The notes: generated from the letters alone by a model not told the origin. A DNA stretch of 64,000 nucleotides from Pelomonas dachongensis (GCF_043555865.1 NZ_JBIGHY010000001.1:248001-312000); one strand, 5' to 3'; positions 51,912 through 59,340 are shown, counted from the stretch's first letter. Numbers and translations are program-made.

Positions 51912-53953
51912 GCGCCGCGCTGACCCGCCGTGGCGTGCTCGCCAGTCTGACCGTGGCGCTGTTCAGCGGCTGCGCGTTGCCGGTCATCCCGAAGCGCCCG
52001 GCGCCCAGCCTGGACGACGCGCTGGGCTGGATACGCCACGACGGCGACGGCCGCTACACGCTGTGGCTGCCCCGCGTGGAGATGGGACAGGGCATCCTGA
52101 CCGGGCTCAAGCAGATCGCCTGCGTCGAGCTGGGCGTGGGTTGGGATGCGGTGGTCGTCAAGCTGCCGTGCACGAACGACATCGGCCGCGTGAAGGCCAC
52201 CGTGGGCAGCGATTCCATCAAGGACTTCGCGCTGCCGCTCGCGCAGGGCTGCGCGCTGCTGCGCGAGGCCGTCGCGCGGGGCAGCTTTGCGTCGCCGGGC
52301 GACCCGCCGCCCGCGCTGCGCTGGCCCACGGCCGACCGGCCGGACCTGAAGCGCCCGCCGCTTGCGCAGGGCGAGGCCATCGTCACCGGCCAGCCGCTGT
52401 TCGTGGCCGACGTGCGCCGCCCCGGGCTGGTGTTCGGCCGCGTGCTGTATGCGCCGCTGTCGCCGGAGTTCGCGTCGTTGCCGCGCGCCTTCGACGAGGC
52501 CGCCGCGCGGGCGCAGCCGGGCTTCGTCGCCCTGGTGCGTGACGAGCGCTTTGTGCAGGGCCAGGCGCGCGGCCTCGGCATCGTCGCGGCCACGCCTGGC
52601 GCGCTGGATCGCATCGAGCAGGCACTGGCGGTGCAGTGGCAAAAGGAGGCGCCGGCCAGCGGCTGGCGCGAGTTGCTGGACATCGATGCCCGGCTGGCCG
52701 ACGGCGACCGCCTCACCCATGCGGTGCACGACGACGACGTGCCGCGCCACGGCACGTGGGATCTGGACCTGCGCTTCGACATTCCGCCCGCCGCGCATGC
52801 AGCTATGGAGCCGCGCGCCGCCGTCGCCGAGTTCGACAACGCCGGCAAGCTGCAGGTGTGGGTGGGCAGCCAGGACGTGTTCTACCAGCGCGACGTGGTG
52901 GCGAAGCGCCTGGGTTTGGATGATGACCAGATCACCGTGCACGGCCACCGCGTGGGCGGCGCTTTCGGCGGCAAGACAATCTGCACGGTGGAACTGGAAG
53001 CGGCGGTGCTGGCGAAGTCCGTGCGGCGTCCGGTGAAGGTGCAGTGGACGCGGGCGCAGGAGTTCGCCCAGAGTTTTCACCGCGCACCGTCCAGTCATCG
53101 CGTCAGGGTGCGATTGAAGGACGGGCGGCTTCAGCACTGGTGGCATGGCTTCGTCAGCTCGCACATCCTGTTCACCAACGCGGCCATGCCGCCGTGGATG
53201 CAGGCGGCCAGCCGCTTCGTCGGCGACGCCGGCGTGGCGCGCGGCGCCAGGCTGCCCTACCGGGCTGCCGCGCGCGAGACGCGTTTTGCGCTCCAGCGCC
53301 TGCCGTTGCTGGCCGGGCCCTGGCGCGGCCTGGGCGCTGGCCCCAACCATTTCGTCACCGAGTCCGTCATCGACGAGTGCGCCCGGCGCGTGGGGCAGGA
53401 CCCACTGACCTTCCGCCTCGCTCACGTCGAGGATGCGCGGCTCGCGCGGGTGCTGGCGCGTGTGGCGCAGATGGCGGATTGGGGCCGGCCTCTGACAGGC
53501 GAGCGCGTCGGCCGCGGCCTGGCCTGCGGCATCTACAAGGACATGAGCTATGCCGCCGTCGTCGCCGACGTTGCCGTGGCTGCCGACGGCAGCGCCCGGG
53601 TGCTGCGGCTGTGGTGCGCGCACGACTGCGGCCGCGTCATCAGTGCCAGCCAGGTGAGGGCACAGTGCGAGGGCAACCTCGTCTGGTGCGTGGGCATGGT
53701 GCTGGTGGAGCAACTGGACCTGGCGGCCGGGCAGGTGGCGGCCAGCGGCTTCGCCGACTCGCCCATTCCGCGCTGGGGCGATGTGCCGGCGATGCACATC
53801 GAGCTGGTCGACGAGGGGGACGCGCCCACCGGTGCCGGCGAGACAGCCATCGTGGCCGGCGGAGCGGCCATCGCCAATGCGCTGCGCGCGGCGACGGGCG
53901 TGCGGCTGACCTCGCTGCCGTGGCGAGCGGCGCTGGCCACAATGCCCCGGTGA
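51908..53953 (+). CDS. Molybdopterin-binding subunit of a molybdenum hydroxylase, IorB type
   Basis: The catalytic subunit that hydroxylates an aldehyde or N-heteroaromatic with water as oxygen source. 681 residues. The N-terminus has a twin-arginine motif (TRRGVLASL) followed by a lipobox-like FSGC (Cys22), so it may be a Tat-exported lipoprotein. 'RVEMGQGILTGLKQIACVEL' begins the first domain, 'HRVGGAFGGKT' binds the cofactor, and the active-site Glu is in 'TGAGETAIVAGGA' near the end. The GTG start of the araC gene overlaps its stop. Confidence 0.92.
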   Translation: MSAALTRRGVLASLTVALFSGCALPVIPKRPAPSLDDALGWIRHDGDGRYTLWLPRVEMGQGILTGLKQIACVELGVGWDAVVVKLPCTNDIGRVKATVGSDSIKDFALPLAQGCALLREAVARGSFASPGDPPPALRWPTADRPDLKRPPLAQGEAIVTGQPLFVADVRRPGLVFGRVLYAPLSPEFASLPRAFDEAAARAQPGFVALVRDERFVQGQARGLGIVAATPGALDRIEQALAVQWQKEAPASGWRELLDIDARLADGDRLTHAVHDDDVPRHGTWDLDLRFDIPPAAHAAMEPRAAVAEFDNAGKLQVWVGSQDVFYQRDVVAKRLGLDDDQITVHGHRVGGAFGGKTICTVELEAAVLAKSVRRPVKVQWTRAQEFAQSFHRAPSSHRVRVRLKDGRLQHWWHGFVSSHILFTNAAMPPWMQAASRFVGDAGVARGARLPYRAAARETRFALQRLPLLAGPWRGLGAGPNHFVTESVIDECARRVGQDPLTFRLAHVEDARLARVLARVAQMADWGRPLTGERVGRGLACGIYKDMSYAAVVADVAVAADGSARVLRLWCAHDCGRVISASQVRAQCEGNLVWCVGMVLVEQLDLAAGQVAASGFADSPIPRWGDVPAMHIELVDEGDAPTGAGETAIVAGGAAIANALRAATGVRLTSLPWRAALATMPR

Positions 53954-54870
53954 GCGCCACCTCCGCCCCCGCCGACTTCGCCAGCGCCGCGATGCTGCGC
54001 GTCCTCGCCCAGGGGCTGCGCGAGCTGGGGCTGCAGGCGCCGGCCACGCCTGACGGGGCGACCGTGGGCCTGGACGCCAAGCGGGCGATGCTGCAGCACG
54101 CCATCCAGCAGGGCGGCATGCGCTGCCTGGCCCTGCTGGGCCGTGGCCTGCACCGCTTCACGCACGAGCCCTCGCATCGCGCGCTTGCCAGCGCTAGAGA
54201 CGCGCGCGACCTGTTCGGGCGCTGGGGCCGGCTGGAGCGCTACATCCACTCGCGCCACCGCGTGCAGGTCGTCGAGGTGGGGGAAGGCGAGGCCCGGCTG
54301 CGCCATGTGTCGCTGCGGTCGCAGGCGCCGCATGCAGCCGAAGACCTGGTCGTGCTGGGCGTGCTGGTGGCCTTGCTGGAGGCCTGCGGGCACCGGGGCT
54401 TGCAGGCCTGGGCTGGGGGCGTGCCGGTCTACCCGGCCTGCGACCGCGAAACGGCCGACGACACCTCTGCCTGGCGCATCACCTGGGCCGCGCATGCGCC
54501 GCCAACCCCTGCGGCAGCGCTTGGCGACCTCGCCCCCGACGAGGCCTGGGCCGCCGATGTGAAGGCGTTGTTCAACGGCCTCGCGCAACGCCTGCCCGCG
54601 GCTCCGGCCATGGACGAACTGGCGCGCCAGCTGGGCTGCCCGCGGCGCAGCCTGCAGCGCGAACTGCAGCAGCAGGGCACGGGGTACCGGCCGCTGCTGG
54701 CCGAGGCGCGCTACCGCACTGCCGGCTGGTGGCTGCTGCAGACCGACGCGCCGCTCGCCGAGATCGGGTTTTTGTGCGGGCATGCGGACCAGTCGCACTT
54801 CACGCGCGAGTTCCGGCGCCGCAGCGGCATGACGCCGGCCGACTACCGGCGGCACTTCGCCGCCGCCTGA
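53950..54870 (+). CDS. AraC family transcriptional regulator
   Basis: A 306-residue regulator of the OruR/ArgR-like AraC group: an N-terminal effector domain (about 20-190) and a C-terminal double helix-turn-helix with 'LARQLGCPRRSLQRELQQQG' and 'LAEIGFLCGHADQSHFTREF', ending RRRSGMTPADYRR. It starts at GTG 53950, overlapping the TGA of the molybdenum hydroxylase gene. It is therefore translated together with its presumed target. Confidence 0.9.
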   Translation: MSATSAPADFASAAMLRVLAQGLRELGLQAPATPDGATVGLDAKRAMLQHAIQQGGMRCLALLGRGLHRFTHEPSHRALASARDARDLFGRWGRLERYIHSRHRVQVVEVGEGEARLRHVSLRSQAPHAAEDLVVLGVLVALLEACGHRGLQAWAGGVPVYPACDRETADDTSAWRITWAAHAPPTPAAALGDLAPDEAWAADVKALFNGLAQRLPAAPAMDELARQLGCPRRSLQRELQQQGTGYRPLLAEARYRTAGWWLLQTDAPLAEIGFLCGHADQSHFTREFRRRSGMTPADYRRHFAAA

Positions 54871-54874
54871 GCCG

Positions 54875-56323
54875 TCAGGGCAGCTTGCCGAGGTCGGCCA
54901 GCAGCTTGTCGCGCGCCTTTGCGTCGCTGACCGATTCGGCCAGCCGGTTGAAGAACACCGCGCGGCTGTCGGTACCGCCGGCGGCGCGCTTGACCAGCAC
55001 CTTGGCGATGGGCCCCACGTGCTGCGCCAGCAGCGCCTGGGCCTTCTCGATGACGGCGTCGTTCAGCGGCCCGCCGATGGCGGTGGCGGGGGCGGAGGCG
55101 CCGGTGGCGCCCCTGGAGCCGGGCGGCGTGCCTGCCGTGCTTCCGGCGGTGCGGGGCGCGCCCGTCACCAGGCTGGCCTGGCCGAGGAAGGCGTCGCGGG
55201 CGCGCGCGTCCGGCACTTGCTCGGCCAGCTTGCTGTACAGCTCGTTCAGGTCGGTGCACTCGCGCGCGGCGCGGCGCACCAGCACGCTGGCCAGCGGGCC
55301 GACGTGCCGGGCCAGCGTCATCTCCACCTGCGTGAGCTGGGCCTTGTCCCAGTGCGACGGCGGCGGCGCGGTGCCGGAGCCGGCGGCGCTGCCAACGGAC
55401 GGCGGTGCCAGCGTGGGCGTCAGCGGCGAGCGGGCGGGGCGTGGCGGTGCCATCAGTACCGTCTGCTCCCAGGCCGACTCGTCGACGCTGCCGCCAACGG
55501 CGTCTTGCAGCGCCTGCTTGAACTCGAAGGTCGTGGCGTAGCGGTCGGCTGGCCGCTTCGCCAGCGCGCGCATGATGATGCGGTCGAACCAGCCGGGCCG
55601 GTCGGCGCCGTCCACGACGGACGGCGGCTCGGGCATGTCGTTGACGACCTTGTACATCAGCGCCTCGGTCGTGCCGACGAAGGGTGCGCGGCCGGTCAGC
55701 AGCTGGTAGAGCACGACGCCGGCGCCGTAGATGTCCACGCGCCGGTCCATCGGCTTGCCGAGGAACTGCTCGGGCGCCATGTGGCTGGGCGTGCCTACCA
55801 TGTAGTGGGTCTGCGTGAGGTGCTGGGTCTCGATGCGGGCGATGCCGAAGTCGGCCACCTTGAGCCGGCCACCGGTGGTCATGATGATGTTGGCCGGCTT
55901 GATGTCGCGGTGCCAGACGCCCTTGTCGTGCGCATGGCCCAGCGCATCCAGCAGCTGGCTCATGATGCCCACGATGTCGTTGTCGGTGAAGCGCACCTTG
56001 GCGGTCAGGTAGCTGGCCAGCGAGCGGCCTTCGACGAATTCCATGGCGATGTAGGCGACCTGCTGGTCGCGGCCGAAGTCGTAGACGCCCACGATGCCGG
56101 GGTGCGCCAGGCGGCCCGCTGCCTGGGCCTCGTTGCGAAAGCGCGAGGCCGCGGCGCCGGGGCTGTCGTCCTGCGCGTCGATCTGCTGGCGGATGGTCTT
56201 CAGCGCGACGGTGCGCTGGATGTCGGGATCGAAGCCTTTGTAGACGACACCCATCGCGCCCTCGCCGAGGATGTCGACGATGCGGTACTTGCCCAACTGG
56301 TCGGGATGCTTCTTGTCGCTCAT
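54875..56323 (-). CDS. Serine/threonine protein kinase with C-terminal repeats
   Basis: A 482-residue Hanks-type kinase. The kinase domain (about 12-275) has the Gly loop GEGAMGVVYKG, ALKTI lysine, HRDIKPANI and DFGIA, so it should be active. No transmembrane helix is visible. The C-terminal third has two similar units of about 48 residues near 338-385 and 433-480 ('LARHVGPLASVLVRRAA' and 'LAQHVGPIAKVLVKRAA'), separated by a Pro/Gly/Ala linker. It lies 13 bases after the stop of the heme-c sensor gene on the same strand, suggesting one operon. Confidence 0.93.
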   Translation of the reverse strand: MSDKKHPDQLGKYRIVDILGEGAMGVVYKGFDPDIQRTVALKTIRQQIDAQDDSPGAAASRFRNEAQAAGRLAHPGIVGVYDFGRDQQVAYIAMEFVEGRSLASYLTAKVRFTDNDIVGIMSQLLDALGHAHDKGVWHRDIKPANIIMTTGGRLKVADFGIARIETQHLTQTHYMVGTPSHMAPEQFLGKPMDRRVDIYGAGVVLYQLLTGRAPFVGTTEALMYKVVNDMPEPPSVVDGADRPGWFDRIIMRALAKRPADRYATTFEFKQALQDAVGGSVDESAWEQTVLMAPPRPARSPLTPTLAPPSVGSAAGSGTAPPPSHWDKAQLTQVEMTLARHVGPLASVLVRRAARECTDLNELYSKLAEQVPDARARDAFLGQASLVTGAPRTAGSTAGTPPGSRGATGASAPATAIGGPLNDAVIEKAQALLAQHVGPIAKVLVKRAAGGTDSRAVFFNRLAESVSDAKARDKLLADLGKLP

Positions 56324-56336
56324 GCCGCGAGATGAC

Positions 56337-57209
56337 TCAGGCGTCGAGCAGCTTCATGGCCTGCACGACGCTGGCGCGCATGCGCGAGAAGGAATCGGAC
56401 AGCGTGGCGATCTCGTCGCGGCCGGAGGTCTTGAACTCAGGCGCGTCGAGATCACCCTGGCTGACGCGGTCTGCCAGCGCGGACAGGCGCGTGACCGGGC
56501 GCACCACCAGCATCCAGACCATCAGGTTCAGCACGACGCCCACCGCCACGAACACGCCCACCAGCGAGGTGATGAAGACCTTGAAGGTCTGCTCGGCGCG
56601 CTGCAGCGGCACGCCCAGCGGCACGGACACAATCTGCGCGCCGATGACTTCGTTCAGCATCCAGCCGAAGCCGTTGGCCGGGCCGTACTTGGCCACCATG
56701 GTGGCGGGCGCGGCATCCACGCTGCTGTGGCAGGCCAGGCAGGCGGGGTCGGTGATGCGCATGGGGCGCGCGATGTACAGCGATGGGCCAGCCGGCGTGT
56801 CGCGCGTGCCGACGGTTTCCTTCAGGTCCGCGGCGCTTCTGAATTGACCCACGACGTCGGCCTCCCAGCTGGTGGCACGGTCGCGCGGATTGGTGGGGTT
56901 CAGCGTCGCTTCCTTGTAGGCGAACTCGGGGTGCTTGGCCAGCAGCGTGTTCAGCACCTCGGTGGCCGCGTAGCTGGGCACCGTCTGCGGCAGAAACTCG
57001 TGCGCCATCTGCGAGACCAGCAGCGGCTTGACCTGCGTGTTGGTGTAGTTGCGCACGGCCAGCGCCTTCTCCATCAGCATGCGCGCGCTGCCGACGACTT
57101 CCTGCTGCGCGTTGTCCTGCAGCAGCTGGCGGGCGATGTAGCCGCTGAGCGCAATGCCCAGGCTCATCACCAGCAGATAGACCAGATTGAATTTGACCAG
57201 CAGTTTCAT
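56337..57209 (-). CDS. DUF3365 heme-c sensor with HAMP domain
   Basis: A 290-residue membrane sensor: TM1 (residues 7-25), a periplasmic DUF3365/Tll0287-like domain with a covalent heme motif C157-L-A-C160-H161, TM2 (about 208-232, 'VFITSLVGVFVAVGVVLNLM') and a cytoplasmic HAMP region (about 233-285). No kinase or cyclase output is attached. The Ser/Thr kinase gene immediately downstream is the likely partner. A redox or gas signal is inferred from the heme. Confidence 0.9.
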   Translation of the reverse strand: MKLLVKFNLVYLLVMSLGIALSGYIARQLLQDNAQQEVVGSARMLMEKALAVRNYTNTQVKPLLVSQMAHEFLPQTVPSYAATEVLNTLLAKHPEFAYKEATLNPTNPRDRATSWEADVVGQFRSAADLKETVGTRDTPAGPSLYIARPMRITDPACLACHSSVDAAPATMVAKYGPANGFGWMLNEVIGAQIVSVPLGVPLQRAEQTFKVFITSLVGVFVAVGVVLNLMVWMLVVRPVTRLSALADRVSQGDLDAPEFKTSGRDEIATLSDSFSRMRASVVQAMKLLDA

Positions 57210-57303
57210 GGCGCCCCCGTAAGGGCGGCAATGTTAGTGGCGGCGCTGGCTTGCACCCTTCGCGTCTGCGCTCATCGCGTGGCACGTTTGTCACGGCGGC
57301 CAT

Positions 57304-57337
57304 GAAAAAAGGGCGTGCGACCGCAGTCGCACGCCCT
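57304..57337 (-). terminator. Strong intrinsic terminator after the rtcB remnant
   Basis: A perfect 12-bp stem (57310-57321 with 57326-57337), 4-base loop, followed on the minus strand by TTTTTT. It sits 16 bases past the rtcB stop codon. It is the best-formed terminator in the window, yet the gene it serves is truncated. Confidence 0.92.
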
Positions 57338-57352
57338 GGAAGGTCGATGGGT

Positions 57353-57613
57353 TCAGCCCTTCACGCACACCACTTGTTTCAAGGTGTGAACCACATCGAC
57401 CAGCTCGCGCTGTGCGGCCATGACGGCGTCGATGTTCTTGTAGATCGCCGGCGTCTCGTCGAGGACGTCCTTGCCCTTGCGGCACTCGACACCTTTGGTC
57501 GCGGCGCGGTGGTCGGCCAGCGTGAACTGACGCTTGGCGTTACCCCGGCGCATCACGCGGCCGGCGCCGTGCGAACAGCTCTCGAAGCTGTCCGCATGGC
57601 CCTTGCCGCGCAT
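57353..57613 (-). pseudogene. rtcB: 3' remnant of rtcB (RNA-splicing ligase)
   Basis: 86 codons match the very C-terminus of RtcB: 'MRGKGHADSFESCSHGAGRV', 'VECRKGKDVLDETPAIYKN' and the terminal 'VVHTLKQVVCVKG'. The His in SHGAGR is 71 residues from the end, the same distance as the guanylylated His337 of E. coli RtcB. The Cys, Asp and His residues that bind Mn2+ in the first three quarters (about 320 residues) are absent, and an in-frame TGA occurs ten codons upstream of the ATG. AAGGAG six bases before the ATG could still allow translation of the fragment. Confidence 0.85.
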
Positions 57614-57869
57614 GGCGTTCTCCTTGTAGTGACGCGTGTTTCAAATGGTGCCGTTACAGCAACCCGTGCGGACGCCGGATGCCAGGGCCTTGCGTCACGG
57701 TGCGCGTTGAACATCTCCTGACGGAAAGCGTTCGCGGCTGGCCGTGAAGGCAGGGCCCCGCCTGCCCGACGTGCGAGCGCGGGCCGCTGATGCGCGGTCC
57801 AGCCGGGGCTGGGGCGCACGTTCGGCGTGGTGGTCTTGCGACCGGTTGTGGACTGGCTTGTGAAGCCAA

Positions 57870-57943
57870 TCATTGGAGCGCGAGTCGAACCCGCGACAGA
57901 CGAAATCAGATTTCGTTGCTCTACCCGACTGAGCTATCCAATG
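57870..57943 (-). tRNA. Atypical tRNA, anticodon CUG (Gln-like)
   Basis: Seventy-four bases fold as a cloverleaf: acceptor CATTGGA/TCCAATG (7 bp), D arm GCTC/GAGC with G18G19, anticodon stem ACGAA/TTCGT with loop ATCTGAT (U33, anticodon CUG, A37), a 5-base variable loop, and a T arm with TTCGACT. G15-C48, U8 and A58 are as expected. Oddities: C1-G72 and A73 instead of the glutamine identity ends, a G52-G62 mismatch in the T stem, and no encoded CCA. It may be a functional but unusual tRNA or a decaying one. Confidence 0.75.
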
Positions 57944-57995
57944 GTTGAGATGAAGGGAATCGAACCCACCCCTTGGGCGACACCTTGTCATCTCT
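57942..57995 (-). ncRNA. Truncated tRNA-like element next to the tRNA
   Basis: Directly upstream of the tRNA on the same strand, GAGATG pairs with CATCTC as a shortened acceptor stem around a T-arm-like segment (GGGTTCGATTCCC). The last six bases read A-A-C-C-A, so a CCA end may be encoded. It overlaps the first two bases of the tRNA. Only 19 bases lie where the D and anticodon arms would be. It may be a mini tRNA mimic (compare Y RNAs near RtcB) or a deleted tRNA. Confidence 0.4.
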
Positions 57996-58120
57996 GCATC
58001 AGCCGATTCCGGCAAGGCGGCATGCGTCGTGGCGACAGGCAATGAAGCCTGGCCACGGCGCACCGGCGGGGCGTGGGAACCCCGGCCTGTGAGCCTTTGC
58101 TTTCCTCGGCAGATTCGTGG

Positions 58121-58138
58121 TCGCCTCAGCTGAGGCGA
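58121..58138. repeat. 18-bp perfect palindrome at the HNH gene stop
   Basis: TCGCCTCAGCTGAGGCGA spans the HNH stop codon (58126-58128). It could fold as a 7-bp stem with an AGCT loop in the transcript, but no T tract follows, so termination is doubtful. Confidence 0.6.
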
Positions 58139-58686
58139 GATCCCTTCGGCAGGCGGGCAGCCAGCCAGTCGTGCACGTCGGACCGGATGTGCCGGCTTTT
58201 GAGGATGAAGTCCTCAAAGCGGCTCGGCACGAACGGTGCGAACAGCAGCGGCATGTGGGCCTCGTCCGGTGTGCGGTCGGCCTTGCGGGCATTGCACGCG
58301 CGGCAGGCCGCGACCGTGTTCATCCAGCTCAGGCGACCGCCGCGGCAGGCCGGCACGATGTGGTCCACCGTCAGCACGCGTGCGTCGAAACGCTCGCCGC
58401 AGTAGGCGCAGGTGCAGCGGTCACGTTTGATGACCTTGCCCTTGCCGTAGACCGGCGTCAGTTCGAAGAGATTGATGCGCGACGCGCCGCGCAGCGCGAC
58501 GATGGGTGGCACCTCCAGCCGCGACTGGCGGCCCGTGACGCTGTTGAAACCGCCGCGCAGCACGGCCAGCGGCTCGGCCCCGGCCGACCAGACGATGGCG
58601 CCGGTGGCGACCAGGCAAGCCGCCTGTTCCACTGAGATCCAGGCCTGGGGCTGGCCGGTGATGTCCAGTTGCAAGACGTCGTGCAT
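58126..58686 (-). CDS. HNH endonuclease
   Basis: A 186-residue predicted nuclease. About 85 N-terminal residues are unrecognised ('LDITGQPQAWISVEQAACLV'). The HNH core follows: CAYCGERF zinc knuckle, LTVDHIVPACRGG with the catalytic His, the conserved Asn in MNTVAACRACNARKAD and the second CxxC. The target (DNA or RNA) is unknown. AAAGGAGG six bases before the ATG at 58686 fixes the start. Downstream on the same strand come the tRNA-like element, the tRNA and the rtcB remnant. Confidence 0.9.
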   Translation of the reverse strand: MHDVLQLDITGQPQAWISVEQAACLVATGAIVWSAGAEPLAVLRGGFNSVTGRQSRLEVPPIVALRGASRINLFELTPVYGKGKVIKRDRCTCAYCGERFDARVLTVDHIVPACRGGRLSWMNTVAACRACNARKADRTPDEAHMPLLFAPFVPSRFEDFILKSRHIRSDVHDWLAARLPKGSRLS

Positions 58687-59099
58687 GGCGGCCTCCTTTC
58701 TGTGGGCTGGCACGGTGGATGAAAAGGTTGTCGGTGACGGGTTCCGACGCCGCCCAATCGTTGCGGCCGGTTTGCGCCCCCCGAAGCGTGAGTTCGCCGA
58801 AGGGCTGGGTTGAGAGTTGATCAACCATCTCGGCTGTGTCCACACGCGACGCGGCTGGTTTGCGCAAACCAGCGTTGCGTCGCTGCACGCGACAGGCGGC
58901 CGCCCGAGCGCACATGCACACCGGGCCGGCCGGTGCTTGTGCGTGGGCACACCCGAGATGGGGCAGGGCAGCCGGGAATGAAACCCGGCGCCTGCCAGTG
59001 TTTGACTGCAGAACCGACCAGCGAAGCTGGCACTGCAATCGACGCGAGTTGTGAAAGAGCAGGCGCTGGGCAGCGGCGCCGAGGCTGCGCCGGCGGCGG
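58687..59099. other. Gene-free stretch upstream of the HNH gene, with palindromes
   Basis: About 410 bases with no convincing coding frame. It contains GTTGATCAAC (58816-58825), a 20-bp perfect palindrome (58854-58873), a hairpin GCCGGG-N7-CCCGGC (58971-58989) whose minus-strand loop TTTCATT resembles a degenerate tRNA T arm, and CCAGC-GAA-GCTGG close by. It must hold the promoter of the HNH transcript, but I could not identify a -35/-10 pair. Confidence 0.55.
58854..58873. repeat. 20-bp perfect palindrome
   Basis: GCTGGTTTGCGCAAACCAGC is self-complementary over all 20 bases and lies about 170 bases upstream of the HNH start codon. No T tract follows on either strand. It is a candidate operator for a dimeric regulator or a recombination half-site. 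Confidence 0.75.
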
Positions 59100-59137
59100 A
59101 AAAGCAAAAGGCCCGGTTCCTTGCGGAGACCGGGCCT
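59100..59137 (-). terminator. Intrinsic terminator of the 59-residue ORF
   Basis: A 9-bp perfect stem (AGGCCCGGT / ACCGGGCCT, 59109-59117 and 59129-59137) is followed on the minus strand by TTTTGCTTTT. It separates the small ORF at 59161-59340 from the HNH gene, which therefore needs its own promoter or readthrough. Confidence 0.8.
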
Positions 59138-59160
59138 CGATGAGCATGGAAGGGCGGCGT

Positions 59161-59340
59161 CTAGCCGGGGCCTTCACCCGATAGGTTGGTGTCATGGCGC
59201 TCACGACCCAGGTCGTGTGCATAGGCGACCGAGACGGGCATGCCCGCCGGCTTCGATCCTTTGACCTGTGTCCGCAACGCGGCATCGCACCCGCGCACGG
59301 CGCGGGCGGAGTCGATGACGGTGGCGAGAAGGCAGTTCAT
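59161..59340 (-). CDS. Putative 59-residue protein
   Basis: A short ORF beginning 'MNCLLATVIDSARAVRGCDA' and ending 'RHDTNLSGEGPG'. Codons in the first half show the high GC3 of real genes here. A good promoter lies 75 bases upstream and a terminator 24 bases downstream, so a transcript of this size is likely; whether it is translated is uncertain. No family is recognised. Confidence 0.45.
   Translation of the reverse strand: MNCLLATVIDSARAVRGCDAALRTQVKGSKPAGMPVSVAYAHDLGRERHDTNLSGEGPG

Noticed and set aside
51755..53797. Antisense open frame of 680 codons
   Set aside because: Mirror of the molybdenum hydroxylase gene, which has all cofactor motifs.
57614..57869. More rtcB sequence between the remnant and the tRNA
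   Set aside because: All three minus-strand frames were compared by eye with the RtcB N-terminal and central motifs; nothing matching was found, so the break lies close to 57640.
58960..59040. A riboswitch (cobalamin-like) suspected from GGGAATGAAACCC and GCCAGTG
   Set aside because: The conserved B12-box order and spacing are missing and no B12 or transport gene follows on that strand.
58810..59184. Plus-strand open frame of 124 codons upstream of the HNH gene
   Set aside because: It crosses a palindrome and a strong minus-strand terminator, is Cys/Arg-rich and resembles no protein family.
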